NCBI GenBank assembly: GCA_003116995.1
Contig: BDSL01000140.1
Span: 124,001 to 188,000 of the forward strand
Length of the DNA stretch: 64,000 nucleotides
Direction: 5' to 3'
DNA from: Yamagishiella unicocca
Taxonomy: Eukaryota; Chlorophyta; Chlorophyceae; Chlamydomonadales; Volvocaceae
Translations under genes and position numbers: made by a program
In this document: positions 1 through 30,500 of the stretch, one piece after another
Numbering within the stretch: the stretch's first letter is position 1
Layout: every line of letters starts with the position of its first letter
Notes under the pieces: generated by a model
What the model was told of the DNA's origin: nothing
The model's input: the letters and a program-made list of their open reading frames with translations, nothing else
Database searches by the model: none

Positions 1-419
1 CCAGGTGACTACGCAAACGGACGGTGCGGGCGGCAGTATGGAGGGTTGTGCGCGGCGTGTGAGGGTCGCAGCATGTATGGAAACGCACGGGTGGCGACGG
101 GTGACAGCGTGGACAGACGTGCGCGAGCTGTGGTGACAGCACGCACGGTTCGGGTGACAGCGTGGACGGTTGCACCACCGTCAGTTTAGATAGAAACGAG
201 AGCTGCTGTTGCACGCGGGTGGTGACGGGTGGCCCTTGTACGCGTGTACCAGACTTAAGCCGACAATTGCCCATGGTGATCAGGTCCCAACCGTTCATGG
301 CGGGCACCAGGTATGCATGGCATGGAGCCTAAGGACAGACATACGCGTATCAATGGCGCGTCTCTAACGCGCTCGTTCTCCGGTCTGCCACTCCGGCCAT
401 ACCTTACACCGCTCACAGG

Positions 420-633
420 CCAGTCTGCCCCCGCCGGGAGACCCGCCGCGGGAGACCTTTTTGCGGAGGCGCCCTCATTCGCGCCCTTCGCAGCGCCCGG
501 GGCGGCCGGTGGGCCCGGCGTCGCAGCACCCGGAGGCGCGAATGGTTCAGCCATGGCTATGAACAAGGGTAGTGCCGCGCATGGCGCCTCAGGGCACAAG
601 ACTGCCGACCCCTTCGCGGGGCTCGGCTTCTAA
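420..633 (+). CDS. Probable 3'-terminal exon of an unidentified protein (partial)
   Basis: An open frame ends with TAA at 631-633. A plausible splice acceptor (ctcacag) lies just before 420, so this is probably the last exon of a plus-strand gene starting left of the window. The encoded tail is rich in Ala, Gly, Pro and Phe, contains DLF and DPF tripeptides, and ends in ADPFAGLGF. DPF/DLF motifs in disordered tails are typical of endocytic and clathrin-adaptor accessory proteins, so that is one possible role. No folded domain is visible and the upstream exons cannot be seen. The reading frame is also open upstream to 313, so the exon start is uncertain. Confidence 0.35.
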
Positions 634-1460
634 AAGCGGCGCGGACGCTTGTTCCTAGGGTGTTTGTTGGTACGACTGGGCCGGACTGTAGGTAGAGGCA
701 AGTGCAGGTTCCTTTGGTCTCAAAAGGTATGCGACTGCATAGGTCTGCATTCTTACGCGCGACGGTAGCGGCCAATGGCCTGAGACATCGCCGTGACGAT
801 AACGTAATGTCAGGGAGCGCTGTCGGATTGCGTTTCTTGCGGCGTCAGCCGTCGGGACGCCGCTACCTCGAGTGAGAATAAGGGGGTTGGGGGCTTCCCG
901 ACAGGGCAGCCGGGTGTAGTGTTGGCGCTGGCTCCCAGCTGGTTTGCTTAAGGGGAACGAAACTACATTCCCTCTGGGAAGAGTTGGCCGGAAAGGGTCC
1001 AGTAGCCGTGCGGATGTCGGTATTGCTGGTGCATTGGGCTTGTTATCTGTACGTGCTGGGTGTTTGTGCTAGAGGCAAGATCCGAACAAACCCGGGCCAG
1101 CCGCCCCCACGCCTCCCTCGCGTCGCCCATCGGCGTCAGACGCAGAGGCGGTGCAGTTGTGCTTGCTGCACCCTGCACCCCCAACCGGTATGTGCCATGA
1201 TGTATGCTTCATTCTGACAAAGTACGGACAGTAGTTTGTCCGCCACATGGCGAATCCAACTTTTGCTTCCTTTGCACACTCCCTGCGTCCGTAGGCTCGT
1301 GAGCTCAAACTGCAACCGGGTTACATCCTGCCACTCTCCCACTCTCGAGAAAAGCTTAAGAGACCAGTCTCACACACTGCCTCCATCCTGACCCATGTAG
1401 CTGCATGCATGCCCTTTCCGCCGCACGGTAGCATCTGCTCGCAGGGGTGTACTTCGCACG
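634..1460. other. Intergenic, no gene seen
   Basis: The short open frames on both strands here have no splice-consistent partners and no recognisable protein. The stretch holds the presumed 3' flanks of the left-edge gene (+) and the cysteine synthase-like gene (-), which converge. Confidence 0.5.
1321..1325 (-). terminator. Putative TGTAA polyadenylation signal of the cysteine synthase-like gene
   Basis: TTACA on the plus strand reads TGTAA on the minus strand, about 135 bases past the stop codon at 1461-1463. TGTAA is the usual poly(A) signal of volvocine algae; use of this copy is inferred from position. Confidence 0.5.
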
Positions 1461-3836
1461 TCAAGACACGAAGTCCAGAGACCGCCCAGTGCAGCGCGGC
1501 GTAAGGCCCATCTGCGCCAGGTAGTCTGGGCTGTGGAATTTGGAAAGGTGGCGGTGGCCGCCGTCGCACAGCAGCGTCACGATGACGTGGCCGGGGCCCA
1601 GGGCGCGCGCCGCCTTGACGGCGCCCACGCAGTTCATGGCGGCGGAGGAGCCCACCCACAGGCCCTCGTTCCGCAGCAGGTACCCGGCCATCTCCACGGC
1701 CTCACGATCCGTGCCTGCGAGGCGTAGAAAGGCACAAGAACGTCATCAGCATGGCGGGAGGATCGGCGCCACGGCGGGCAACCTCGTCCCTGCATTAAGC
1801 AGCCGCGACCCCGTCTTAGGGCCGCAGGACTCGTCCCAGTATCGCAACCAGAGACCCGGCCCATGAGTACACAGCATGTGTCGGGCCACTCGCGCCCGCA
1901 CCTCGGAATGCGTCGTCGATGAGCGCCTGGTTGAAGTTGGCAGTCAGGCGGTTGATGCCGATGCCCTCGGTGATGGTGTCGAACGGGTTTTTGAGGCGCT
2001 TCCCCTCGGCCTCCTCGTGGGTGTACATGACGCCGCGCTTCACCTGGCAATGCGGTGCAGTGCAGTGCGACCCTTGGCCAACACCGATACGTTCAGGGAG
2101 GCCCATAGAGGCAAGCAAGGGCTCTCACTGTGCGACCGCGTCAACGCATCTTCTCGAGACGGTGCGCATATCGTGCGAGGAAGGGCCACCTCACGTCGGC
2201 CCCCAGCATATGAAATTCCCCCTTCCGCCCACCCGACGTGCCGACCTGTGGGTTTCCTCTCAACCCACCTTGTTGAACAGCGAGCTCCCCGGCGGGTCCA
2301 CCAGGAACACCCGCACCCGAGAGTCGCGATGCTTGAGGCTGCGCGACACGCCCGCTATCGTGCCGCCCGTTCCGGCGCCGGACACGAACGCGTGGATCCG
2401 GCCGCCAGTCTGCCGCCATATCTCCTCCCCTGCACACCCCGCCACAGCAATCGAAGCGGCATCAGCATCATGCAGCATCTTGGGGGATCGGGCAAACAGC
2501 ACAGGAGCGCGCGTGGCTGGTACAGGCACCAATCGGGCCTCGGTTTACCGTATGCGAGGAGCGAGGAGAAAGACTTCCACTATTTCCATCACTGCCACCA
2601 CTGCCGTACGCGGCCGCGCACCTGTCCGCAGGTGTGCCCGGTAGTTGGCCTCGTTTTCAAACTGGTCCGCGAACAGCGCTCCCGCCGTGGCGGCGGCGGT
2701 CCGTCGGGCCACGTTTACGGGATGGTCCGGGTGCACGATCGACACGGGCCGTACCCGCTGTACGGCGGCGCCGTACGCAACGATCATGCTGGCCTTCTCC
2801 ACGGCGGCGTCGTCGGGCATGGTAATGGCGCAGCTGCAGCCGTGTGCCGCAGCCACCTGGTTTGGCAGTTGACGGTTGGCGGGGTGCAGTTGGTTACTAA
2901 GATGTGGGGGTTTTGGTTTTTAGTCGTTGTTATGGCTGCTTGGTTAATGACGGCACCAGCTGCCCGAAAGGGTCGCAACCATGCCGCAACCTTCCATTAA
3001 AAAAATAAAAAAATGAAAATGCATGTTCTTCACAGCCCCACCATTGCGAGGCTGACACCAGTGCTGCCCGCAGTGCCCTCCGTGATAAGGCCCCCTGGGC
3101 GCAGCCGCCCCGCCGCCAGCGCCTCTGTCACGATCTGCAGGGCGACTCGGTCCTTGACGCTGCCCCCCGGGTTTAGCATCTCTGCCTTGGCTAGAATCTG
3201 GTGCCCCGATGTGCAGTAGGGTGAGAGGTGGAAAGGCAGGGCGGGGTCAGTGAGGCGCGACAGCAAGTTGCTATTGCCAGAGTGGGCCCGTATACGCAAT
3301 AACTTGTCTAATGCTCCTGCTGGCAGTGGTATTGGTATTGCGTTCGTGTTGGCGGTTGCGAGTGCTTCTAGGTTGTTGTTCATGGTGGCCGTGCGGCCGG
3401 GTAAACGCGATGCGGATTGCGTTCGCAATTCCGCAGTGCCTCTGGGTGCGGATGCGGATGCGCTAGGTGCGTCCTAACAGCTGTCGGGACTTCGCAAGGG
3501 GCCAGCGGGTCCCTAAGCCGCCGTAGACCCCTATAATTCGTACCCCACCTTAAGGGTGCCGTCCATCAAGAGGCGCAAAGACCGAAACCCGAACGATGGT
3601 GCCCCCAAGCAAACCCTCGCCTCCCTTCGCCTCCCCTGAGGCCATGTCCTGCGCCTGTACTTCCAGCCCGTGGCGAATGGGAGACTGCACGACTCGAGCA
3701 CCTGCTCACCTGACAGCCCGTTTCCTCTGAGAGGCTGCCGATTCGAACGAGGGGCGTATTGCCGATAAGATCCAAGACGCCAGAGCGTATGCCATCGTCC
3801 TGACGCTTCCACAACGTGAAGTACAAGTAGCACAAC
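1461..3836 (-). CDS. Cysteine synthase-like PLP enzyme (O-acetylserine (thiol)lyase family), 5' exon unresolved
   Basis: Fold-type II PLP enzyme of the cysteine synthase / cystathionine beta-synthase family, expected to make cysteine from O-acetylserine and sulfide. Exons on the minus strand are about 3836-3710, 3197-3042, 2856-2622, 2429-2269, 2043-1902 and 1714-1461. Motifs in order: DLIGNTPLVRI at the start; NPGGSVKDRVAL, with the Schiff-base Lys; EGTAGSTGVSLA, the substrate loop; SGAGTGGTIAG, the PLP-phosphate loop; and a C-terminal GLWVGSSAAMN block. The EGTAGSTG loop (not the EPTSGNTG of plant cytosolic and plastid enzymes) and the segment after the third exon resemble the fungal/algal mitochondrial type, as I recall it. 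No in-frame ATG precedes DLIGNTPLV: the frame meets a stop just upstream, after a possible acceptor (atggcag). The true start must therefore lie in an upstream exon I could not place, and targeting is unknown. The gene is divergent from the polymerase theta gene. Confidence 0.85.
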
Positions 3837-4984
3837 TGCCATGGTGAGGGTTGTCAAGGAAGTTTGTAGTCTTAGGATCATAACAAGACGGCCTTCAAGT
3901 ATAGCAATGATACACGGTTTTCAGTACCGTTGCTCCGGCACCAGCAGCTAACGCCAACGCCAGGCACGAGGTGAGTGACGCTGTGGGCGGCGGCATGAAG
4001 TGAACTAGTTTCCTTTAGGAAATTATATTCACAAATATCAACTCCTGTGTGAGCATTCTTCACTCCTCGGGCTGAGTTTGCATGAAGGGCAGGCAGCGCA
4101 GCACGGGCTTTGTGATTCAATTTGCATATTATTCGGTATGTTACAACTACTTGTATAGAGTTATAATCCAAGGATACCGCTTGCTCCCTTTCGCTGAGTA
4201 TGCATGACAGCATGAGGAGGAAGCGCAGCACGGGCGCAGCACGGAGCCGACAGCTGCACAGCTCCCTTGTTGATAATTTACAGGCTTGATTCATCATGCA
4301 AAGAAAGTAATTTTTGCACACTATTTGTGATTATCATTTCCAAGAAGGAAAGCAGTAAAAGTCGCCGAAGAACTCGTGCAATAATGGAACCCATCTATGA
4401 TTGCTATATGCTGTCCCTTAGAGTGCAGAACAGATAGGTTGTATGGAGCTGGAACCAGCTGCACCAGGAGAGGGTCGTCGCCGTGAACGCAGCAACAAGC
4501 ATGCAAGGCGAGTACCGGTACCCTGTAATCTGAGACCTTATGGGGATTCCTTTACTACGTTTCAGCGACGAACCTTGTTACTCATGCAGATCCAGCAGGC
4601 GCAGTCGCAGCCGCTCCTCACAGCAAGCAAGGAGTGCCTTGCGCTCAATATTGCTCGACTCCGACAACTCAGACGGGGCGCAAGGTACCCGAGCGTTACA
4701 TCACTCCATGATGAACTAGTATTACGGAATAAGGGCGGTGAACAATTGAGAGCGACTTCCTCGGTGCAGGCATCGACGCTGAAGACCATGATGCGGAGCA
4801 GCGCACTGAAGCCGTCCAGTCAGCGTGGCCCGCGGGCGGCCCCCGTACTGGCCGTGTAATCGATCGAGCAGCCCTCGTAGCGCCGATCACCGGCGCCCTC
4901 CTACCCTTGGCGGCGGCTTACCCAGCTGAAGGTGCCGCACAGCCGGCGCCCGTAACTACCCTTCGCCTTTTGCGTCCATCGGAC
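3837..4984. other. Divergent intergenic region, no certain gene
   Basis: It lies between the minus-strand cysteine synthase-like gene and the plus-strand polymerase theta gene. It is less GC-rich than the flanks. It should hold the missing first exon of the former and the 5' leader and promoter of the latter. An open frame at 4443-4859 (+) ends in a stop and shows no recognisable protein. Confidence 0.5.
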
Positions 4985-23184
<18,200 letters not shown>

Positions 23185-24362
23185 AGAGTATGGTGAATCC
23201 TTGTGCCACATGCATCTTCCAAGAGCTTTGTCATGCTCGCTGCGAAGGCATCAAAGCAGGTTGCTCGTGACCCAGATACGTCGTTGGGGCAGTAGTGCGA
23301 GTACGGCAGCAGTGATTCTAGCCTAAGCAGGATGGGGGGATGACGGTGATCACGAACCAGAATGATTGCGTTTGTCATCGCGTAATGTGAATAAATGTGA
23401 AGAATTGTCGGACGTGAGTATCGTGGAAATCCAAGCCATGCGTCCCGGGGATCTGACGCCTGTGGTTTGGGCTGCTGGAACCGGCATGGCCGCGCAGTTC
23501 TAGCGTTAAGCTACATGCCGAAATCCCACCATGCTCTATCCGAAGTTTCGTGTATCTGCTGCGTTACGGACGGTCCCTAGATCAAAGTCAGTATGCTCGC
23601 GCCGTGCGGTGTGGAAGGTAGTTATTGTGGTGGCCGGTTAGGTTTGTCATCCTTGATTTTTCATCGTGTACGGTCTCCGTGCCCAGCCAACAATCAACAA
23701 GCGGCGGAGGTAGCACCTGCCCCCGAGCACAAGGGGGCTCCGTCCCACATGTCGGGGGAAAAGGAAGTATGCAGTCAGCGGCGGACAGGCCCGTTCGTGA
23801 CACTGGCCGCACAGGTATCCTTGGCTGTGTAATGACCGGAAAAAAACCAACCCCGGCCCAACTGCCATAACCCATGAGCTTTCCCGCGAAAAAACAATTT
23901 GCGTTTTGTGCAGGCAACATACCGCAATGACGCCAAATGGACTGGCAAAAACGGCGTCAAAAACAGCGACCGGCGGGCGCTACACGACCGGCAAAACATC
24001 CCCAAAAAATAAACCGTTGCTCACACCTCTCGCAGTAAGTGGATACACTGCATGCATCGTACAGTTGGTATCACATCTAGGCGTCGCGAAAATTAAACAA
24101 ACGGCCGCAGCTGTACGACATCACCGCCCTAGATGGGGACCACAAAAATACTTCGACTCCTCCATTCGTCTCATTCGCGCCGTAAACCTTCGCGCCACCA
24201 AATGTAGCACGTTAGCACAACATCACCCACACGATTATCTTCTTTTCCGCCTAACCCATCTCCTTAAAGCCCCAGCACCTGCGCGCACCTAGCTCGGCCC
24301 AATTCTTCAGCTTCCATCCAAGCCGTAATCCTGGCAACCAAAGTTTACCTTGAACAGAGCCC
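23185..24362. other. Intergenic, no gene seen
   Basis: 3' flanks of the converging polymerase theta (+) and alpha/beta hydrolase (-) genes. A TGTAA at 23828-23832 could end polymerase theta transcripts, about 645 bases past the stop. The segment from roughly 23830 to 24250 is AT-richer than the genes. The open frames are short and unrecognised. Confidence 0.5.
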
Positions 24363-27211
24363 TCAGTCGGCGGAGGGCGCGGCGGGGGCCGCTGCCGCGA
24401 CCACCCCATCCACAGCCGCCGCTGCCACCGGCTGGGCCGCCGGGTGTGCCGCCTCCGCGGGTGCGTCCTCCACCACCGGCAGCACCGCCGCAGCTGCCAC
24501 AGCCTGCGCCGCCACAGCGACGGGCGCCGCCACAGCGACGGGCGCCGCCACCTCGGCGCACGTGGGCAGCCCCGCCATGACCTTCTCCAGCCAGGGCAGC
24601 AGCTCCGCGTGGACCAGCTCGGGCTTGTCATCGTGCAGGCAGTGGCCCACGTCTGCGGATGAGTGGTGGCGTTGGGTGGTGGGGCGGAGATCGGCGCAGG
24701 CGTGTGCGAGGACTACCTGGCGCGTTGGACCGTAAGGCATATGGCATGGAGCTGTGTTCCTGAGGGAAAAGGAGCGCCGTACATGGGCAAGACTTACCCG
24801 GCAACATCGTGAACGTGGTGTCGGGACGGCGGCCGGGTAGCGCCTGCAAGAAGCGACCCACGGGTCCGTCCACGGGCGTGAGGGTGTCCTTGTCTCCCCA
24901 CAGCACCAAGAGAGGGCCCTTGATGTCGGGCATGAGGTTCCAGGGCTTGGGACCAGGGGGACCTGGGCGCAGGGAGATGGGGCCGCAGGCAAGGGGTTTC
25001 GGGTTCACGAGTTTGGCGGATCTGCAGGAAGAGGACGCCACTTCACGCCGAATCCACTGCTAACGAACACGCAACCGACCGCGCGGCCCCCTACCGACGT
25101 TGACCGGAGTCCTGTGGTGCGACCCATGGGTCTGCTGGACCATGGCCCTCGCTCCGTCTCTAGGCTGAAGCTGTCCTAATGTCACCATTTCTTGGCCGTC
25201 ACAGCTGACAACGACCACGCGCTGCTCGCCGCCCTCACCCGTGATGACGCTCACAAACACCTCACGGGCCCCCGCGTCGCAGCTGGGGTCGTAGATGTCG
25301 TCCACCAGCGCGGCGTCCACGTTGGCGGGGTTGCTGTACACACCGTTCTGCAGAACCTTCTGGATGTTCTCCTTCGTCCTGCAGCGCATCGCAGCCCACA
25401 GCACACGGACCGGATTAGCATTTGCCCCTGGACGCCCTTTCCCGGCAACGTCGATTGTCGGGGCGCCCTGAGAAGCAAGCGATGGGAGTGAACAGCGCGC
25501 AACAGATACCTGGCCGCAGCCTTACTACCGGTCCTTCCCCCGCTACCTCCCACCTGCACCCCGCGCTTAGCCTGCCCTGCCCTGCCAACCCTTGAACAAC
25601 CAGCCCCAGCCCCAACCCGAGGTATGACCTCAGCCTGCCCGCCGCCGCCCGCCCGACTCCGCGTCTACCTGAAGTTGTTGAACAGCGAGCCGCTGACTGC
25701 GGGAATGGACAGCAGGAAGTCGATGAACAGCAGCACCGGGTACAAGGCCAGGATGCGCCAGTCGCCGATAACGCCCTTGTTGTTCATGGCGCCAGCGGAG
25801 TTGAGCAGCACGGTACCGCGCACGGCGTCGGGCGGAGAGACGGCGTTGGCCTGCGGGAGGAAAGGGGGAGACGGCGGGGGGCGATGTAAGGGCGCCGCGG
25901 GCTCTTGGTGACGAGGACGGCGGCGCAGAGGGCCTTACGCCCCTGTGTCGCATAAACAGCGACACAGTTTAGTACTGGCTGTGCGGAACTTGGGCCCGGA
26001 TTGCATGTGCCATCGCAGCGATCGTGGCCTGTCAGAAGCGGAGGGGAACGGCACTGGCACCCCTGAGCGGTCCGCCACATGCACCAGGAAGTTGCCGCCG
26101 ACCCGCTGTCGGGCGAATCAGCCGGCCGTTTACTTCCGTACCAAACGAGTCGTCACCTCTACCAATAGAGTCACCCACCATAAGGCACGCCAGCGCTCCG
26201 ATGGAGTTGCCCATCAGCACCACCGGCTTGCCGTCCATGAACTCAGAGCTGAAGTCCACCAGCAGGTCCCGCCACAACTCCATACTGCGAGTCGGGGGCG
26301 TGTGGGGGGGGGGGAGAGGGGCGCGTTTCAAGGTGTGCAGGGGGCGGGAGAGGGGTGGAATGGGGTGCAAACCGAGGGTGACAATCGGCAACGTTGCGGG
26401 CAGGGTTCCAGTCGGCAGAAAGTGCATCGGTACTCGCTGAACGATGGCTCTGGGAACAGAACGGTACCGGCATGCTTGTCGCCGGCAGCCATTGCGTCGA
26501 GTAATGCCGTACATACTTGGTTTCTCCTTCGGTGGGGTCAAGGCCCGTTAAGGTATGCGATGTTGCATGATCAGGCGATGGACACGGCAGCGGCAATGGC
26601 GATTAATCATGGATCAGAGGGTCCTGACGGTACGGCAGCTTGACGAAACATTACGGACCTGTATTGCCGAATGGGCTTCGACGAGCGACCAAATCCGAGG
26701 AGGTCAATAGCGTACACCTGGTTTTGGTTGGGGTGATGGCGAGTGGAAGGTAGGGGCAACCAAGCCCGCCTTCATTACCCCACAGAGTTGCATATTGAAC
26801 CGCGCAGGACTGTTCGACGCCGAAGCCCACCTTGTACTTCTCCGCCAGCACGGGAATGTTGCGCCGGTAATGGAAAGATGACAGACCGAAGCCGTGCACC
26901 AGTAGGATAGGCTCACCACACCCGGCGGTCTTATAGTGAATGGTGTACCCGCGCCACTTCCAAAGGTGCGACGTCCAGCCGTAAGTACTGTCGGAGCCGC
27001 TGGAGGATAGCTCTGCGACCGGAGCGCTACCGGAGGCCGGGGATGCCGTCGACGCGAAAGGGTTGACGCCATCGTCCGTGGCCGCGCACACACGAAGGCC
27101 TGCTGAACGGCGTGATGCATTCGATGGCTTCACATGACAAAAAGTCGCAGGTGCACGCTGCGTGCTTGCCCGACGACTGATGCCCCGATGAGCACTGTGC
27201 TGGAGCTGCAT
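24363..27211 (-). CDS. Chloroplast-targeted alpha/beta hydrolase (pheophytinase / At4g36530-like)
   Basis: A serine hydrolase of the alpha/beta fold, 440 residues in 7 exons: 27211-26831, 26717-26659, 26284-26179, 25850-25669, 25378-25239, 24962-24798 and 24652-24363. The first ~65 residues are rich in Arg, Ser, Ala and Thr and poor in acids, like a plastid transit peptide. Then come the oxyanion loop LVHGFG, YAIDLLGFGRSSKP, the nucleophile elbow GNSIG (Ser), WGDKDTLTPVD (Asp) and DVGHCLHDDKPE (His), which complete the triad. The set resembles plant chloroplast hydrolases near pheophytinase, but substrate cannot be assigned. After the catalytic domain there is a tail of about 60 residues of Ala, Val and Pro, partly built from short DNA repeats. 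The start is the first in-frame ATG. The gene is divergent from the coiled-coil gene at 27542. Confidence 0.88.
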
Positions 27212-27541
27212 TTTGCCAGTGTCCACACTGTTCCGAGGAAGTAGTATGCAAATGACGACTGCTTATATAACTTTATATGCCGTCCAGTGAAGGCGCATCA
27301 GAGGTGTTATGGGGTCCGCTCATTTTGGAATCCGACTTTACGACAAGTCCACCTTGGGCTTTGCAGCCAGGGGCCCCATTACCAAACACATTTTGCAACT
27401 TGTATGGAGATCCATATTCCAAAGTATTGGACTTTCTATATGCCCTTCATTGTACGCTTAGTCGCCCCAGCTGTCCGTCGGTGTCGCAACGCGTCGGGAG
27501 CGTCGTTGCATACGAAACGAGCTGAGCGCATCTGAATTAGG
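27212..27541. promoter_or_regulatory. Short shared promoter region between two divergent genes
   Basis: Only 330 bp separate the start codons of the hydrolase (-) and the coiled-coil gene (+). The AT-rich block at 27261-27281 contains TATATAA-like runs (on the minus strand GTTATATAAGC), about 55 bases upstream of the hydrolase ATG. Bidirectional use is inferred from spacing. Confidence 0.45.
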
Positions 27542-30500
27542 ATGAGGCAATCAAATAGGCGGAGCAGCAGTCTCCAACGCAGCAACCGTGCTGGGTCAGC
27601 AAAGCGGGGACCTCGCGCCAGCACGCCGTCTCGGCGCTTATCAGATCTTCCAGAACGCCCTGCATGGGATGTGAGAGACTTTTCTTGTGCAGACGACGCT
27701 GTATGACAACCTCGCATCGTGCGACAGTGACCGCTCTTCGCCGGGTTTCGCAGGCGACGTCCTCCAACCTGGAAAAGTTTAAGCTTTCTTCCGAAGAACA
27801 GGTGCTAAACCATACGTAGCTGACGTTATGCACTCGGCGATACATTGTTGTGCACGCCACGCCATTTTCGCGGTTACCGTCGCAGGAGCGGCGCAAGGCC
27901 TCCCGTGTCTCCAAGAATCGCCCCTTGGGTTCCGATACTAGGCGGAGCTTCGTGGAGGGTGAGCAGCTCCTGAGGAACGGAACTTGGACGGGCGTCATGG
28001 CGTGCACGTGAGCGGCATGACTAAGCACCCACCGCGTCCATGACCACTACCTGATGCATCTGAACGAACCCCTCCGCAGAGTCCTGGCCAACCCCCCCCA
28101 CCCTAGCCCCACACCCTAGCTCCGCCCCACCCCTCCGCTACTTGCTGCCTCTCACGCTACAGCTTGGGCCAAGCATGTCACCACCAACGTGCTTCAGGAG
28201 GATACGCAAAACGACCAGGACCTCCCGCGCAGCACCTCTCCAGCGGGAAACCTGCCCATCAACTACGGCAACGTCGTGGAGATGCTCCGAAAGTCACCCG
28301 CAGTGCCCGGGGTGAGGGTCATCTCCGCATCCAACCCAGGCGCCCCAGCCGCCGCCGCCGCATCCCCCGCAACCCTGAATAGAGGTGGGCTGGCGGGACA
28401 AGGTCCCAGCAGCTCCAGTACCGGCACCTCGGGGAACGCTACGCTCAGCCCAGGGACTCTAGGCCACCGGGCTTCCTCCTCGCTCTCCCCGGAGCCCAGC
28501 GTTGCGCCGCTCTCGACACACGGCTTCGGGGCGACAGTAGGGGGCTGGGCTGCAGCCGTGGACCGGAGCGCGAAGGCGGGACTCCAGGCGGCGGAGGGGC
28601 CGGAGCTGGCGTACGACAGCCGCCGCGTGCAGAAGCAGCAACCTGGAGCCGGCTTGGCGATGAACAAGGGAAGAGCAGCGGAGGCGGGCAGCGCTGATAG
28701 CGGCGGGTCGTTGCACCGGGGAGAGCTCAGCGTCGCGCCGGTGACGCTGCGGCCGAGGTAAGGTGGACTACACCTCCTAGCCCGAAGCTTGTAGGGGCAC
28801 GGGTGGCGGCAAGCGACCCTAGACGCGCGGGTCGCCCGCATTGGGCATGTGCCCTGGGAGTGTGGGTACAATTCGTCCAACGTAACAGCCTTCCCATCGT
28901 GTCCGTAGTGGCTACGTGTCAGCATGGATCGCACGAATCGCACTCGTCGCCACGCCAGGTGTCAAGGTCGTTTGCATGAGGGTCAAAGGATGGAACCCTC
29001 GTGGTGGTGTTGCTACAGGTTCAATTCGGCGGACGCCACAACCATCATTGCATTCGGTGGCGACAGCGACTCTGAGGATGAGGACGAGGCCGACGGCGGT
29101 CAGGATGGCAGCTCTGGGCCCATGCTGAACGGAGCTGGCGAGGCCGACCCGGTAACAGCAGCCTTTGAAGCCGCGCTCTTCGGCCACGGGATCGCGGGAA
29201 CCTCCAGCGGAGAGGCCGCGGCGGGCGGTATGTCCTTCGCGTGGGCCTCCAGCCCCAGGACCACCTCGCTCATTGAGAATGCCCCGGTGGGTGCAGGAGG
29301 CGGGCATCGGCATCCAGTATCCAGGGCATTAGTTGTATCATTCAGGGTCAGGCGACGTGCGGGGTTGTCCAGCTGGACCCCACCTGTGATGACTGACTGC
29401 ATGACGCCGACGCGCTGAAGCTCCACCTGATACCTGATGCATGATATCCTAGTTGCGGTGTTGTGGAAGGGCCCGTGGCGAGTCTATGTGCTTCTGTCCG
29501 TCCACCAGCGCGCTCAGGAGGACGTGGAGCGGCGGCTGCGCCTTCTGGAGACGACCCTGGCCACCAGCACGGCTGGCGGAGGCTCAGTGCTGCATGAAGA
29601 CCTGGCAGATATGCGGCGGGAGCTGCACAAGGTAGGTACCAGCACGGAGCTGTGCTCTGAGCATGCTGTTGGTAGTTCTAGAAGGTTAATAATAATAATA
29701 ATATTACGCCGGCCGGAGCCTGGCGTGTATTAAGGGGGTGGGGAACTGAGGGGCGGACTCCGCCCCTATATGCCCGTACCACCGGGTAGCAGGGTTACAA
29801 TGCGATGGGCGTTCTTGCACTGGGACTCGGAAAAGCAATGCAACCCTCCGGTGCACAGTGTCTGGTTCGGGATTTCCGGGGGGCTGGCGGAGCACCCAGG
29901 CGCGGGTTGGAGGCTTTCGTTTCGCTTGACCGCACATGACGCCCTTGTCAGCAGTTGGCAGTTGTGGCAAAAAATACCTTCGCGGGGAAACCAATGCAAT
30001 ACTTCCCCACCTTCGGCCCCCCACCTTTGCAATACACGCCCCCTTGTCTCTGGTCGCACCACCCAGCGCCCCTGGTCAACCTCTCACTCCGCAAGCAACT
30101 TGTCGGGGCGCGCAGGTCCAGCAGGACAATGCCAAGCTGCGGCAAGAGCTGGGCGCCTTCTCCAGCCACGCAAGTGCGCTCCTCACCCAGCTGCAGGTAC
30201 GGGCCGAACCGCTGGTGGGGGTGAGCAAGTGATGGTGAGCTGGGCACCCATGGGTTCATGTACGGTATCGCATGTAGCTTCAGAGCTTCCTCACTTCGTC
30301 ACGCTGTCAAGCAGTCGTCCGACCACCTACGGTCCGTCCGACCCACTGCCTGACCCGTCCGCCCTCACCCTACATCCACGGCACAGGCGCAAGTTCAACA
30401 GCTGCTCCGCCCCTCCGCCGGAGCTCCCGCGGCGGCACCACCGCAGCCCCACATCCGACAGCACCCACCACTGCCGCTGCAGCAGCAGCCGCAGCAGCCG

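Noticed and set aside
1876..3000. 374-residue plus-strand open frame
   Set aside because: Antisense to well-phased cysteine synthase exons and shows no recognisable protein.
4443..4859. 138-residue open frame as a first exon of polymerase theta
   Set aside because: It ends in a stop before 4985 with no clear donor giving the right phase; left as unannotated leader sequence.
28263..28943. 226-residue minus-strand open frame
   Set aside because: Antisense to exon 4 of the coiled-coil gene, which fits a nine-exon model with consistent phases.
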